From positions 1 to 64,000 of the forward strand of contig QRFJ01003322.1 of assembly GCA_006176705.1 (NCBI GenBank): a DNA stretch of 64,000 bases. Reading direction: 5' to 3'. The first letter of the stretch is position 1, and each line of letters starts with the position of its first letter. The translations under genes and the position numbers were made by a program. A model generated the notes under the pieces. The model was not told the origin of the DNA. It made no database searches and saw only the letters and a list, made by a program, of their open reading frames with translations. Below are positions 1-11,548 of the stretch, piece after piece. The stretch comes from Cocos nucifera (Eukaryota; Streptophyta; Magnoliopsida; Arecales; Arecaceae).

Positions 1-1480
1 GTTTCGATTCAGGCTCTGATGGGTTGCCACCAGTTGTATTACTACTAGGTTGTCAGCTGATGGATTTTTGGACGCAATTAGGAAGATTTAGATGATCGGA
101 TCATTTAGCCTGTTCGAATCAGAAATAGTTCTGATCCCATCGGAAAGGAGTTTCGGATGATGTCAATGATAAGAGATCATGACATATCCCATTACCACCT
201 ATAGAACTTGAACCTAACTGCGATCACACAAACAAGGGTTGCAATCTGGTGATCATCAATTGAACTAATTCAGTTCAATTGATCTGAATGAGATTCAATT
301 GGTTCAGAAAAATCGTTCGCTAGCACCTCGATTTGAACCCTTAACGTTATTTTTGTATCTAAATCAGTTGTCCTGTTGAGCCAAAGGAGTTTGTGCTCAA
401 TCAGAGGCCTTCATATGTCTGACTGGAGCTTTGTCCAAGTCAAGAAAAGGTTTATCTTATTTTGAAAGAAATTATACCATTTTTTGGTCACCTTGCCATT
501 TCTCGTTCTTTGACTTTGGTCAAAAGTCTACCTTTAACTGATCAAATGTTGACCATAGATACTTTGACTTCTATCCATGTGTCACGCACCTATTAGAGGA
601 CTGGTGGGGGCTTGTCCCTCTACTAGAACCTGACAAGGAGGAGGACGACGCCACCCTAGGCTGCGCCAAGTTGGAGGCGCCTAGGAGTCCCCTGTTGGAT
701 AGGGACTCCATCTTCTTTTGGATTCAATTAGAGTTCTCCTTAGAACCAGCCTTTGGACGTGATCTCAAGCACTCTCTGAGGAGGATCCAGAGGGATTCTA
801 TTTCCCATCAATCAGATTAGATTCTGATTTCACAAAGAGTTATTGATTGGATTGGGAAGGAAGGAGTTGGATCACAGACGAGTCTATAAATAAGACCCTG
901 CGTCCAACTTCAAATTAAGATTGGGAAAATTGAAACCCCACACCCCAAGGCTGCCTCTCCCTTCTTCCTCCATGCCAAACCCACTTTCGCTCTCCTCTCA
1001 CATCCAAAAGGAGTTTTGGATCTTTCGGTTGGTGCGAATCCAGACGAGAGGAAAGGCGACTGAAAGCTTAGAAGGGACTGCACTGCTCATAGGGACAACT
1101 GCTGATCTTCGACGAAAAGAATTTTTGAAGATCTTCCAGATCAGATCCAGATCTGATTTTGGAGATGTGATAGAGGAAAAGAACAGGATCTTTAGATCCA
1201 GCCTGAGTGGATACCGCTAGAGGCTAGGCACTTGCATGGCTTGATCTAGAACCTTCCGCTGCTTACAGGATCATCAATGGGTAGTAGGATTACCCACTTC
1301 AAGATAAATTAAATTTTGATTTGATTTAGTCTTAAATTTATTTTAATTATTAAAATAATAAGAATCAGATCTAAAATATTTTAGATCTGATTTTGATCAA
1401 AGAAAAAAAATTTTAAAATATATCTCTTGATCTGATCAGATCTGAATGAATTCGATCCAAAAAATCAGGATTTCCCTTCA
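1..1480 (+). mobile_element. Copia family A LTR (copy A4), 3' part, cut by window edge
   Basis: Sense-orientation LTR matching the last ~1.46 kb of the complete family A LTR at 42823-45114. It starts about 830 bp into the LTR, so its 5' end lies left of the window. It ends ...CCCTTCA at 1480. What follows is not a primer site but antisense pol of copy A1, broken just after a QVWTLV motif. The LTR therefore inserted into the reverse transcriptase of A1. A 5-bp duplication would be CTACC (1481-1485), but its partner is off-window. Whether this is a solo LTR or the 3' LTR of a full element cannot be told. Short frames inside it (for example 921-1220) are not conserved between copies. Confidence 0.9.
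885..894 (+). promoter_or_regulatory. TATA box of A4 LTR
   Basis: TATAAATAAG in the sense strand of the LTR, followed by ACCCTG. The same box occurs at the matching place in the other family A LTRs (44522-44531; 28540-28549; minus strand around 6171-6180 and 34049-34058), so it is the likely core promoter and the U3/R border lies about 30 bp downstream. Confidence 0.7.
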
Positions 1481-3808
1481 CTACCAAGGTCCAGACTTGG
1501 TTTGAGTGCATCGAGTCAATTTCTAACTGCATTGCCTCTAGCTATTTTTCGAAGTCGATATCTGATATCGTCTCGTTATAGGTTTTGGGATCATCACCAT
1601 GAGCACCATTACCTACAAGGAACATTTCCTCTACTTCCTCTGAAATAATACCTAAGTATCTTTCAGGAGGATGGGAAACTCTTTCCAATCTATGAGGTGG
1701 AGGAGGTAGTATTCTTATTGGCTCAACCTGATTTGATTCTAGTTGGTCCTTAGCTCATTGTACTTGTGAGACTTTCTCATCAAGCTTGACTCTTTGCATG
1801 CCAGCTACTCTGATATAACTATTTTTAAAAGAATGGCATGTCGGACTCACCAATCAATTATGGTCTTCTGAAATGTAGAATAGTATCCATATGACTCTTT
1901 GGATACCCATTAAATCGATGCTCTGAAGACTAACTCTAATTGTCCACTGTGCTTTTTATATGAGCCGGACACCCAAATTCTAGATGATCAACTTTGTTTC
2001 TTACCTTGCATAATATATACGGTATGCTAGAGATGAATTTTGAGGAAACCTATTCAGTAGATAAATTGAAGTTACATGAGTGTCCCCAGAAGATATGGAG
2101 GTCTGTTGAATCACATGACGAACCATATCATATAGACGTCGATTTTTTTGTTCTGAAACACCCGTTGAGTTGAGGTATTCCTGGTGGAGTCCATGAGAGA
2201 TGCCATTTTTTTTAGATAGTCTAGGAACCCGGCTAAGGATTCACCTCCTGTATCTGATCGAAGAACTTAATGGGTTTTCCATTGTTTTTTTCTACTTCAG
2301 TCTGAGTTTTTGAACTTTCAAAAGCTCAGACTTATGTCTCATAAGATACATATATCCATACTAGACAGATATGGTAAAGGTATGAAGTAAACAAAATGCT
2401 CTAGTCGGCAATCAAATTGAGCTGCACACTCAGTATTATTAGGGCAGGAGATTATGGCCTTTCTCATGTCAACAAAGGGAGTTTAGTCATTTTGCCTTGA
2501 AGACAAGATTCACAAGTTGGATATGACTCAAAGTCAATGGACTCATAGCCCATTTTCTTCATTTGTTGATCCTATCTTCTCTATATGACTATCTTTAGGT
2601 GCCTAGATCTATCATTTGGACTATCTAGTCGTTTGGCATTCACATTTTGCTCGACTAGTTAGAAAGGTACATCAATATGTAGCTGATAAAGATGTTAATA
2701 AGAAAACCATTTGCAATTTATTTCTTTCATAAAGAATGTTACAATGGTCCTTAAAAAGGTAATCACATAGCCTTCTAGTGCTAAGCATTAAATAGAAATC
2801 AAATTTCTTGCTGCTGCAGGCACATCATAACAGTCTTTCAAAACTAAGTCTAAACCAGATGAATCTTGAACAGCGGAATATTTTCACTGTATGCAGCAAT
2901 CTTGCTCCATTATTGATGCATGAGATTCTCCATCTCAGCCTCTACTATCCTCAGATCCTGCATGAAGTGCCGATGATGACATAGAACAGAGTCAAGCACC
3001 TAACTGGATGTCAGAAGAACATAAGGTTAGACTCAGTAACGAGCATACTCCAAAAAAGGACCTTCTTTTTTGTTTTCAGGATGACAGGTAAGTAGGCAGT
3101 TTACTTTCCAATGGTCGATGTTGCAATGGAATTTTCCTTTGACACGGGTTCTTTCTTTCGCTACTGCCTTCTTTCTCTTTACTCCTTCCACTTCTGCTTT
3201 TTCGCAAGACTTCTTTTCTTTTCATAAGACTTTTTTTTGGAAGATGTCCATTCCATAGTAAGACTAAGCTTTAGAATTTCAAGAAAGCCAGCGGTGACCA
3301 GCATGTCATAATTGGCCAGGAATTTAAAGTTTATGCATGTTGGTAATTCATGATGAATTGCCATATGCATCAGTCAAGGATTGTTAATAACATCATTCTA
3401 TAGATAAGTCCAACTCACATCGAGCTCTCAAGTCTTCAAGTTCTTGATCATCATCAGACAGTGATCTTGGACTGACTGCCTATTTCATGACTGATATTGT
3501 GCTGCGCGACTTCTGTTCACCAAACATCTCCTAAGTGAGCCAAATTGGTGAGCAGTCCGATATCTTGTGTTGGGCTAGAGTCATCAGACATCGAGCCAAT
3601 ATGTAAATATCTGGCCTTATTACTTGTCTATCATTTTTTTAGAATCTCTCTGTTCAATGGATGGATGGACTGATAAAGGGGAGGATCTTGATCTAATACA
3701 TCGCGTTAACTCTCGAATCCAAAATAATTAAGTTCATGAGCCAATTCTTGTAATTGGGTCCAATCAGTCTGTGTGTCCAGATACGTGCTAATGGCGGGAT
3801 GCAGACAT
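1481..3808 (-). pseudogene. Decayed Copia gag-pol of A1
   Basis: Antisense relic colinear with the better copy at 29413-31587. Gag would start at 3808. Recognisable pieces are a lysine-rich gag segment (3370-3179), pre-integrase and integrase core (about 2750-2150), the integrase C-terminus with the AHV-type region (about 2010-1850), and the start of reverse transcriptase (about 1620-1481, ending at QVWTLV). Many frameshifts and stops rule out expression. Compared with A2, single bases are missing at a very high rate, so either decay is advanced or the sequence is of low quality here. The rest of RT and RNase H is off-window beyond the A4 LTR. Confidence 0.85.
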
Positions 3809-5590
3809 TTTCCTATAGAGAGTCAAGATTCTAGTTAGATACTGTAATTATGACTTGACCAATTTATTAGAAATTATTTTTTTAAACAAATTAGCTCCTA
3901 CTATTTCTCGAATCCCTACATCTCTGTAGAGATCAAAAATCTCATATTAATGATTTTTAGTGGATGTGCGGTCTCACCAACTGACTCATCACTCACCGAA
4001 CAGTTATTGATGATAGGGTTAGCCAATGATGAACAACTCTGTTCAATGATCTCTAATCATGGTGCACCCAAAATTGATCTCTAATTCATGATACTCACCG
4101 TATCGAAATATTGATCCACTCCTTATTAAGTCAGATCCACTATTGACAGACTGAATTCTAATGAGTCTCTCACCCGTATCCAGATATTAAGCCAACTCAT
4201 TCTACACCATATCATCCAATGCTTAATAGACATGTGCATTTTTCGTGCATGAGCCACTGTATCCAGCCGAGAACAATCAACCCCGGGAAGGGCCCGCACA
4301 CTATTACAATGGTTGAAGAACTAAGACTTAATCCTTTCTTAGGGAGAATGATTCGGTTTTCCATTAAACTAGACTTATCATAGTCATAAAAATTATGACT
4401 AACCTAGTGCATGGGTTAGCTCGAATTATTGACCACCTCAGATCAGAACTTGAGTAACATGTATGGCCAGATAAGTGAGACCGGTGGAAGGAATAGCCAT
4501 TAACTCGTACAAAAAATGTATTCAAGTCAAGTAGCTCCATTAAAACCATCGGTCGTTGTGCCAAACTTACTTAGACCCAAATATTGAGTCAGAACCAATC
4601 GAGTTAGCTATAATCCAGACTTTGACCTCTGAGCCTAATAGGTCTTGCTTATCGTGACTCGATCTGATCCAGACTTAATCTATTAGGTGGTCAATTTAGC
4701 ATTGTTGACCCATCTAACAACTCTTGATTCGGTTTGATCATTGCTTAGACCTATTGAGCTATCCAAGTCAAACCCAGTATTATGAATATGTCTTAATCTT
4801 AAAATTCTTAATTTAGAACTAATTATATTCTATAATCTAATTTTAATAAGTAGGATTCATAAATAAAATATGCAGAATAAATCCTAGGATTTCAGGATCT
4901 AGGGTTTTACAAAGTAAGTTTGGTTTTGATTAAGGACGAACGGCAGCATCCTATACGTCATAAGAACACCCATCGGATGGAAGGAGAGGGCTTTAAACCT
5001 TCTTCGTTTCTTATGATCGGACGGCCAGAGGAACGTCTTAATCAGAACATTCATGCTACAAAATAGTTTTAGATCTATTCATATATCTCATATACAGAAT
5101 TAGATCTAATCATGGGTAATATTTTGCATACATCTCATGGTGATCAAATCATGCATATTTTCAGATCTAAATTATCATATAATTAAAAAATTAGATTTAA
5201 ATTGATCTAATCAAAATAATTTAATCTAGACACTATGTAGAACTATTCTACAACTATCGTAGACATGCATCAATCATAATCTCATATGATGTTGAAATTA
5301 AAATAATTTTATTTGTTTATTTTTTAGATGTTATTATACATTATGATATTGAGAATAGTAAATAATAGATCTAAAATATGATTAATCAATTAAAATTAAA
5401 ACTGCAAGAGTATTCTAATAGAACTATTCTATTTTAGAACTAGTCATGCATATTTTCTAATCTTAGATCCAAATTATTTAATTTTAATTTTTTCTAATTT
5501 CAAATCTGATCACATCTTATGTGACATTTGAAATAATTTATTTTTTAATTAAAATAAATTTAAAAATTAGATCTAAATACTTTAAAATCT
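3809..5590 (-). other. 5' untranslated leader of A1
   Basis: Non-coding stretch between primer site and gag, colinear with the A2 leader at 31588-33450. It keeps a degraded copy of the splice-donor-like module (CCAGATAAGT near 4467-4476 and CCAAACTTACTTAGAC at 4561-4576, as written on the plus strand). The PBS-proximal part is very A/T-rich and carries repeated TTAGATCTAA-like words. No gene is visible. Confidence 0.75.
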
Positions 5591-5604
5591 TGGCTCTGAT
5601 ACCA
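5591..5604 (-). other. Primer binding site of A1 (initiator-Met tRNA type)
   Basis: On the minus strand the sequence reads TGGTATCAGAGCCA, two bases after the LTR end. It is complementary to the 3' end of initiator tRNA-Met, the usual primer of plant Copia elements, and fixes the minus-strand orientation of A1. Confidence 0.9.
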
Positions 5605-5606
5605 GT

Positions 5607-7876
5607 TGAAGGAAAATCCTGATTTTCTGGATCAGGTTCGTTCAGATCTGATCAGATCAAGAGATATATTTTAAAATTTTTTTTCTTTAATTAATATTAG
5701 ATTTGAAATATTTTAAATCTATTTTTTATTATTTTAATAATTAAAATAAATTTAGATAAATTAAATCAAATTTAATTTACCTTGAAGTGGGTAATCCTAT
5801 TACCCATTGATGATCCTGTAAGCAACGGAAGGTTCTGGATCTAGCCATGCAAGTGCCTGGCCTCTATCGGTATCCACTCAGGCTGGATCTAGAGATCCTC
5901 TTCTTCTTTATCACGTCTCCAAAAATTAGAACTAGATTTGATCTGGAAGATCTTCAAAACACCTTTCGAAGATCAATAGTTGTCCTTTGCAGCAACGCAG
6001 CCTTCTAGCTTTCGGTCGTCTTTCTCTTATCTGGATTGCACCAACCAAGAATCCAAAACACTTTTAGATGTAGAGAGGAGAGGGAGAAGATGCTTTGTTA
6101 TGGAGGAGGAGGGGAGAGGCAGCCTTGGGGTGTGGGTTTTTCAATTTCTCTTTGAGTTGGGCACAAGGTCTTATTTATAGACTATCTGTGATCCAACTCC
6201 TCTTCTTCCTAACCAATCACAACTCTTTATGAAATCAGATCTAAATTTGATTAGTGGAAATAGAGTCCCCTGGATTCCTCTTTAGATGGTGCCTAAGACT
6301 AATCAAAGTTGGTTCTTAGGAGAATTCTAATCGAAATCCAAAAAGGAGATAGAGTCCCTATCCAACAGGGACTCTTGGGCGCCTCCAGCTTGGGTGCATG
6401 CCAAGGGTGGCGTGCATCCTCCTCCTTGCCAGGTTCTAGCAGGGGGACAAACTCCTACCAGCCCTCTAATAGGTGCGTGACATGTGGATAGAAGTCAAAG
6501 TATCTATGGTCAATATTTGACCAGTTAAAGATCAACTTTTGACCAAAGTCAAAGGACGAGAAATGGCAGATGACCAAAATGGCAGGTAATGTCTTACAAA
6601 ATAAGACAACCTTTTCTGACTTGGACAAGCTCCAGTCAGACCAAGTGAAGGCCTCTGATCGAGCACAAACTCCTTTGGCTTAGTCAGGACAACTTTATTT
6701 ATGATAGTAAAAGAAGAACGTTAGGTTCAATCGAGTGCTAGCATGATTTTCTTGAACCTAATTGAATCTCATTGAGATCAATTGAACTGGATCAATTTAA
6801 TTGATGATTATCAGATTCAAACCCTTGTTTGTGTGACCCAGTTAGGTTCGGTTCTGTATGGTAATGGGATATGTCATGATCTCTATCATCGACATCATCG
6901 AAACTCCTTTCGATGAATCAGAACTCTTCTGATTCGAACAGTTAGAATGATCGATCATCTAAATCATTCTAATTGCTCCCAAAATCTACCAATGACACCT
7001 AGCAGTATATGGTGGCAATCCATCAGTGCTGAATGCGAACCTCTTGGTGTAGCTACCTGTGTGATTAAGTTCTTCTATCTTAAGCCCCGATCAGATTAGG
7101 GTTAAGGTGAACTCATCAAACCCTAGTTTCTGTCATATGATGTAATCATTCAATTCAGGTCCGATGTGAAAGGCTAAATAGAAACTCTTTTTATTATTTC
7201 ACTCTACCATGGCCATGGGCTTTTGGACTTGATTCTTATGATCATCATAGGGCTACTCCTCTACCACCGAGGTAGATAGATTCCATCTTGATGCTATCCA
7301 GTTCCTACAATGAACATGCTATAGCCAACATACACCTCAAGATTCTGAATGGCTAGGAGACCGAGTAATGGTGTAGTCAAACTATAACACCCTCAAGGTG
7401 AATTGCCGATGCACCTTAGGTCAAAGAACTAGACATACTACTGCAGCATCGAGTCAGTCATTGACGAGAAGGTAGACTCCCTAATGACTACTCGAGGTGG
7501 TCACGCTCAGTGCCCTCGTTCTCTAACGAGTATCTATACTCTCACTCTAGTGTCTCTACACCGTAGACTCAAGACTCATCTACTAAAGAGAAGTGATTGT
7601 AGACCAACCTTCCAGATCAATCACCATCCTCGTGATGATCCTATGGTCGGGAGCATTTTATAAGTTAATAATGATTATTCTTGTCTTAAATTTTCAACTC
7701 TTGAAAATATGAATTATCATTGCCATTAACTCAAAGGATGTATCACAGACACTAAATACACATATGTGATAGAAAATAATCCATTTTATTGATATTAGTC
7801 AAAATTATAATTTTTCCCCTAGAGGTGTATTACAAGTGTCAGCCAATTCTGGCTTTTTGGGCATATATATCTAATA
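5607..7876 (-). mobile_element. 5' LTR of Copia A1
   Basis: Complete 2.27-kb LTR in reverse: it reads TGAAGGAAAATCC at the left (LTR 3' end) and ...ATCTAATA at the right, where TG has become TA. It aligns end to end with 33467-35757 and with the reverse complement of 42823-45114. The TATA box is at 6171-6180 (minus). The right junction lies inside the pol of B1, right after a Gln codon in the linker between integrase and RT, so A1 inserted into B1. The expected 5-bp duplication would be CTGAT (7877-7881), but the other copy is outside the window. Confidence 0.93.
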
Positions 7877-9630
7877 CTGATGCAGTACTCTACCGGAATG
7901 TCTTAATGATGCAGGTACACTAGGCTCCAGATTTGATCTAATCAAATTCAATTCTGGTTCAGCTATAGATGTCAATTTTTCTACCTATTGAACTTCATTA
8001 ATTTCAACCTTAGAGGCAACAGTTTCTTCACTAAAAAATTTTTTTTCCAAAAAGATTGCCTTAAGGCCGACGAACACCTTTTGTTCTTCAGCATGGTAGA
8101 AATAGTAATTCTTACTTTCTTTAGGATACCTTATAAATACACACTTATCAGACCAGGGTCCAAGCTTATCTGTATGCAAATGTTTGACATAGGCCAAACA
8201 ATTCCAAACCCGTAGGTATGAGAGTGTAGGCCTATGCACAGTCCATATCTCATATGGAGTCTTTGCGATAGATTTACTCGGATATTGTTCAATATATAAC
8301 ATGCAGTCTCAAGAGCATAACCCCAAAATAAAATAGGTAGACTAGCAAAGTCCATCATGGATCGAACCATGTCCAATAAGGTTCAATTTCTCCTTTTTAA
8401 TACACTATTATGCTATGGTGTCCCAGGAGGAGTCCACTATGAGAGAATTTCATTCTCTCCTAGATATGTCAAGAACTCATTGGATAGATATTCACCTCCT
8501 CGATCCGATCGAAGAGTTTTAATAGTCTTCCTAATTTATTTTTCTACTTTACTTTAGAATCTTTTGAATATTTTAAATGAATCTGACTTATGTTTCATCA
8601 GATAAACATATCCGTATCTGAATAGATCATCTGTAAAAGTTATAAAGTAGAAATATCTACCTCTGGCATCTGTGCTCATTAGTCCATATACATCAGTATG
8701 TACTAGACCTAAGAGCTCAGTAGCTCTTTCACCCTTTCCAATAAAAGATGACTTGATCATTTTTCCAAGAAGACAGGACTCACAGGTTGGAAATGATTTA
8801 CAATCACTGACTTCGAGGTTTCCCTCTTGGGTCAATCTATTTATTCTGTTCTTGTTAATGTGACCTAGCCTACAGTGCCATAGGTAGATATCAGAGACAT
8901 TATCTAATCTAGGATATTTTTTAGAAGTGTACATTATACTCACAGGCTATGATAAAATATAAATACTATTTTTTTTGTTATCCTTGCATTATTATAACAT
9001 CATTCATAATGATATCATAATAATCTCCCTTTATAGATAAATGATAACTATCCTTGGCCAAAAGGCTAACAGAGATTATATTCATCAGAAAGGAAGGACA
9101 ATAATGACATTCATTTAAAGAAATGATATTAGTATTGAGAATAAGTTGAACTATTTTCATAGCTAGAATTGAAACAGACCTTCCATCTCCAACATTCAGG
9201 AATCACTCATTATTCTCAAATCTTTTACTAATTTGAAGTCCATGTAATGTATTGCAAATATGGACTGGACTTTCGATATCCAATACCCAAGTAGAAGTAT
9301 CACAAATAGAGAAATTATAAGGTATTATCATATAATATCCTTGATCAGCAACTACTTGCTCATCTTTCTTATTTAGCCTGTTGGGGTCATGGGAATCATG
9401 ATATTGAGGATAGTTCCTCTTCCAATACCCCTGCTTCTTACAATGAAAGAACTCTGCCTGATCTAGGTTATTCTTGGACCTTATATTTAAATTGGGCATA
9501 GAGGTCCCAGCACGAACTACTTCATGCTGCTAAACAACATTCAACTACTGATACTTATTATCGAAGTTGGGTCCCATAAGTTAATCACTATCTAACAGTG
9601 AATGAAACAATTATGGTTAGGATTTAACTG
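7877..9630 (-). pseudogene. Decayed Copia gag-pol of B1
   Basis: Antisense relic. In element order it shows a short gag N-terminus near 9620-9560 that runs straight into gag C-terminus, so the gag core is deleted. A zinc-knuckle remnant (FFHCKKQGYWKRNYP, about 9440-9400) has lost the first Cys, the His and the last Cys. Then come a protease VLDIESP (normally DTGS; about 9270), a pre-integrase WHCRLGH motif and HTD of the integrase core (ORF 8943-8554), SDRGGEY near 8500, and the integrase C-terminus with CVFIRYPKE (8302-7985). Several frameshifts. It stops at the A1 LTR, so RT and RNase H are off-window. Confidence 0.88.
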
Positions 9631-9793
9631 CATAAAGAAGAACCAAAAGCCTAATTAGTAATTGATTCATTAAACCTAAAGATTTGGACTTTAATCAAAA
9701 GGTTTCTTCCACTATTTATTCAAATTGGTAGCCTCTACCTCCAATCCAAGGAATTATCGTAATTTCTTAGTGGGTATTAGAATCCACATAGAC

Positions 9794-9832
9794 TGTACAT
9801 GAGCCCAACTTTGGTTGGCCCACTCATGTACA
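9794..9832 (-). repeat. Leader hairpin 1 of B1
   Basis: Perfect 10-bp inverted repeat, TGTACATGAG (9794-9803) and CTCATGTACA (9823-9832), enclosing a loop that contains CCCAACTTTGGTTGGCCCA. The whole 20-base loop word starting GCCCAACTTTGG recurs at 9996-10015 between TGATCA arms. Homologous stretches with diverged arms are in B2 at about 25860-25905 and 40722-40775. Conservation of loop and arms suggests a structured RNA element; its role is unknown. Confidence 0.6.
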
Positions 9833-10406
9833 TCTAAAGGTAGGTTCATAACCAAGTATTTCTTCAAACAACTTCTAGTAATTAAATTTTGCCTCAACCC
9901 CTGATCAGTTGGCTTTGGCGTTCTCAGAAAAGGATCCAGTTAGGTCCAACCATTAACATGACCATACTTGGCCCATCTAACCAATGAATGATCAAGCCCA
10001 ACTTTGGTTGGCCCACCTGATCATCATTTAGAAAGAAGTATTCAAGAGATCATATAATGAATGATAATTTCATCAACCGATAAGCAGCAGGCCTTTGGGC
10101 CTCCAATGATTATCCAACTGATTGACCCATTATCATTCACTTTAATGGGAGGCTATGATCCAGTTATCATAAAACTATTTCATTTTAGGGACCTAATAAT
10201 TTTAAAAAATTTATTTATAGAAGTGAGTAAGTTAAATTAACCAGCTTATCATGATCCTTCCACTGGCTTCACCAAGTTAGCTTAAGGGAGACCACTAACA
10301 AACTGATCTAGGAGCACCTAAATCAGTCACATAGATTTACCTAGCTGATATGGGTCAACTCAAATTGTCAAGTCATCTGATCAAAACTCAATCACGCCAA
10401 GAAGGT

Positions 10407-10532
10407 CAGGTAAGTGAGATCGGTGGAAGAGTCTGCCAAAGCTTATCTTAGACACCATAAAAAATGGCCAGGTAAGCGGGCTGCCAATTAAAAACCACCA
10501 GTCGTATGTGCCAAACTTACCTTAGACACCAA
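10407..10532 (-). other. Splice-donor-like / complementary leader module (two copies)
   Basis: In element sense (minus) the order is TTGGTGTCTAAGGTAAGTTT (10532-10513), then GCTTACCTG (10477-10469), then TGGTGTCTAAGATAAG (10457-10442), then ACTTACCTG (10415-10407). AAG|GTAAGT fits the plant 5' splice-site consensus, and ACTTACCTG is its complement and matches the 5' end of U1 snRNA. The same module occurs in the leaders of A2, B2, G1 and G2. Splicing is not shown; this is a sequence match only. Confidence 0.55.
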
Positions 10533-11387
10533 CTGATTTAATTAACCTTGATTAGATCAACCTAATAGTTTGAGCTAGACTTCTTAGACAAGAATCAAGT
10601 CCATTTGGTTCTTGTTAAAGACATGGACTTGACCAACTATAACTATTGTAATTGATCTAGAGAATCCTTGACCTAATCTAAAACAACAATTGATTAGATT
10701 TAGTTAATTTTCTAATTAAATTTATTCTTTAATCTAACCTTAGGTCTAACCCAATTAATGGATCTAATCTCCACTAACCCATTAACCCAATGTGTTATGA
10801 TTCATGTCATAGGATCTTCAATTTACAATCCTAAAATCTAATCAAATAACTTCTTAATTCTTAATTAAGTTTTGGGCTGAGGGTTGGGGTTTGGCTTTTC
10901 AAAAATAATTTTTATATTTATAAAATATTTTTACAACATGGTTCTATCAACCAAATTAAATGTTTGATTCATAATCAATATGTAAGTAAAATAAACATGA
11001 AACTACTTTAGATCTAATCTAAATAGGTTCATGTAATTGAAATAGTTTCAATAATAATCAATCATAAATATTTTTAGATCAAATCTAATATATTTATAAT
11101 AATTAAAATTAGAACTAAATATTTTTAATCAGATCATAAAATTTTTTAGATTTAATTTAAAATTTTATGATCAATATTTTAGATCAGTACGTACTAGGAT
11201 AACCTTTTCACTGTAAGGGGTAGATCTTACAGTAGGACAATCTTATGAAAGTTTGTACAATCTAAAATATTTTATTTTTAAATTTAAAAATTATTTTAAA
11301 TCTATTAAATTATAAATAAAATTAAATTAAATCTAATAAGTTTATGATCAGAGTCAAATCATCACAAACTAGAACAATCTTTTCACT

Positions 11388-11405
11388 GTAAGGGATAAAC
11401 CTTAC
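11388..11405 (-). repeat. Small leader hairpin (GTAAGG/CCTTAC), second copy nearby
   Basis: Arms GTAAGG (11388-11393) and CCTTAC (11400-11405) with a 6-base loop. A second, slightly altered copy lies at about 11213-11230. Both have ACAATC/ATCTT flanks that match the B2 hairpin at 24669-24686, where GGTTGTCC direct repeats bracket it. Confidence 0.5.
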
Positions 11406-11533
11406 AGCAGGACAATCTTATGGTAGTTCATGAGATCTAAATTTTTAATTTTAGATTTAATAATTAAATTATAAATTATATCTAATCTAAGAAATAATTT
11501 AAATATATACAAAAATCATGTAATAAGAACCTA

Positions 11534-11546
11534 GGCTCTGATACCA
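11534..11546 (-). other. Primer binding site of B1
   Basis: Minus strand reads TGGTATCAGAGCC, two bases from the LTR end: initiator tRNA-Met type. Confidence 0.88.
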
Positions 11547-11548
11547 AT

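Larger units (their letters stand above)
9631..11533 (-). other. 5' leader of Copia B1, structured
   Basis: Long non-coding leader between primer site and gag. It holds several inverted repeats, listed separately, and a duplicated splice-donor-like module at 10407-10532. The half nearest the primer site is about 75-80% A+T. No coding frame is supported. Confidence 0.75.

Noticed and set aside
921..1220. 99-codon frame in the A4 LTR and similar frames in other family A LTRs (33686-34025, 44510-44795, 5980-6180)
   Set aside because: Copies of the same LTR give different, unaligned frames on both strands; no protein family recognised and no conserved start.
5591..5604. tRNA-like sequences at the primer sites as tRNA genes
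   Set aside because: Only 11-18 bases match the tRNA 3' end; no cloverleaf. They are primer binding sites.
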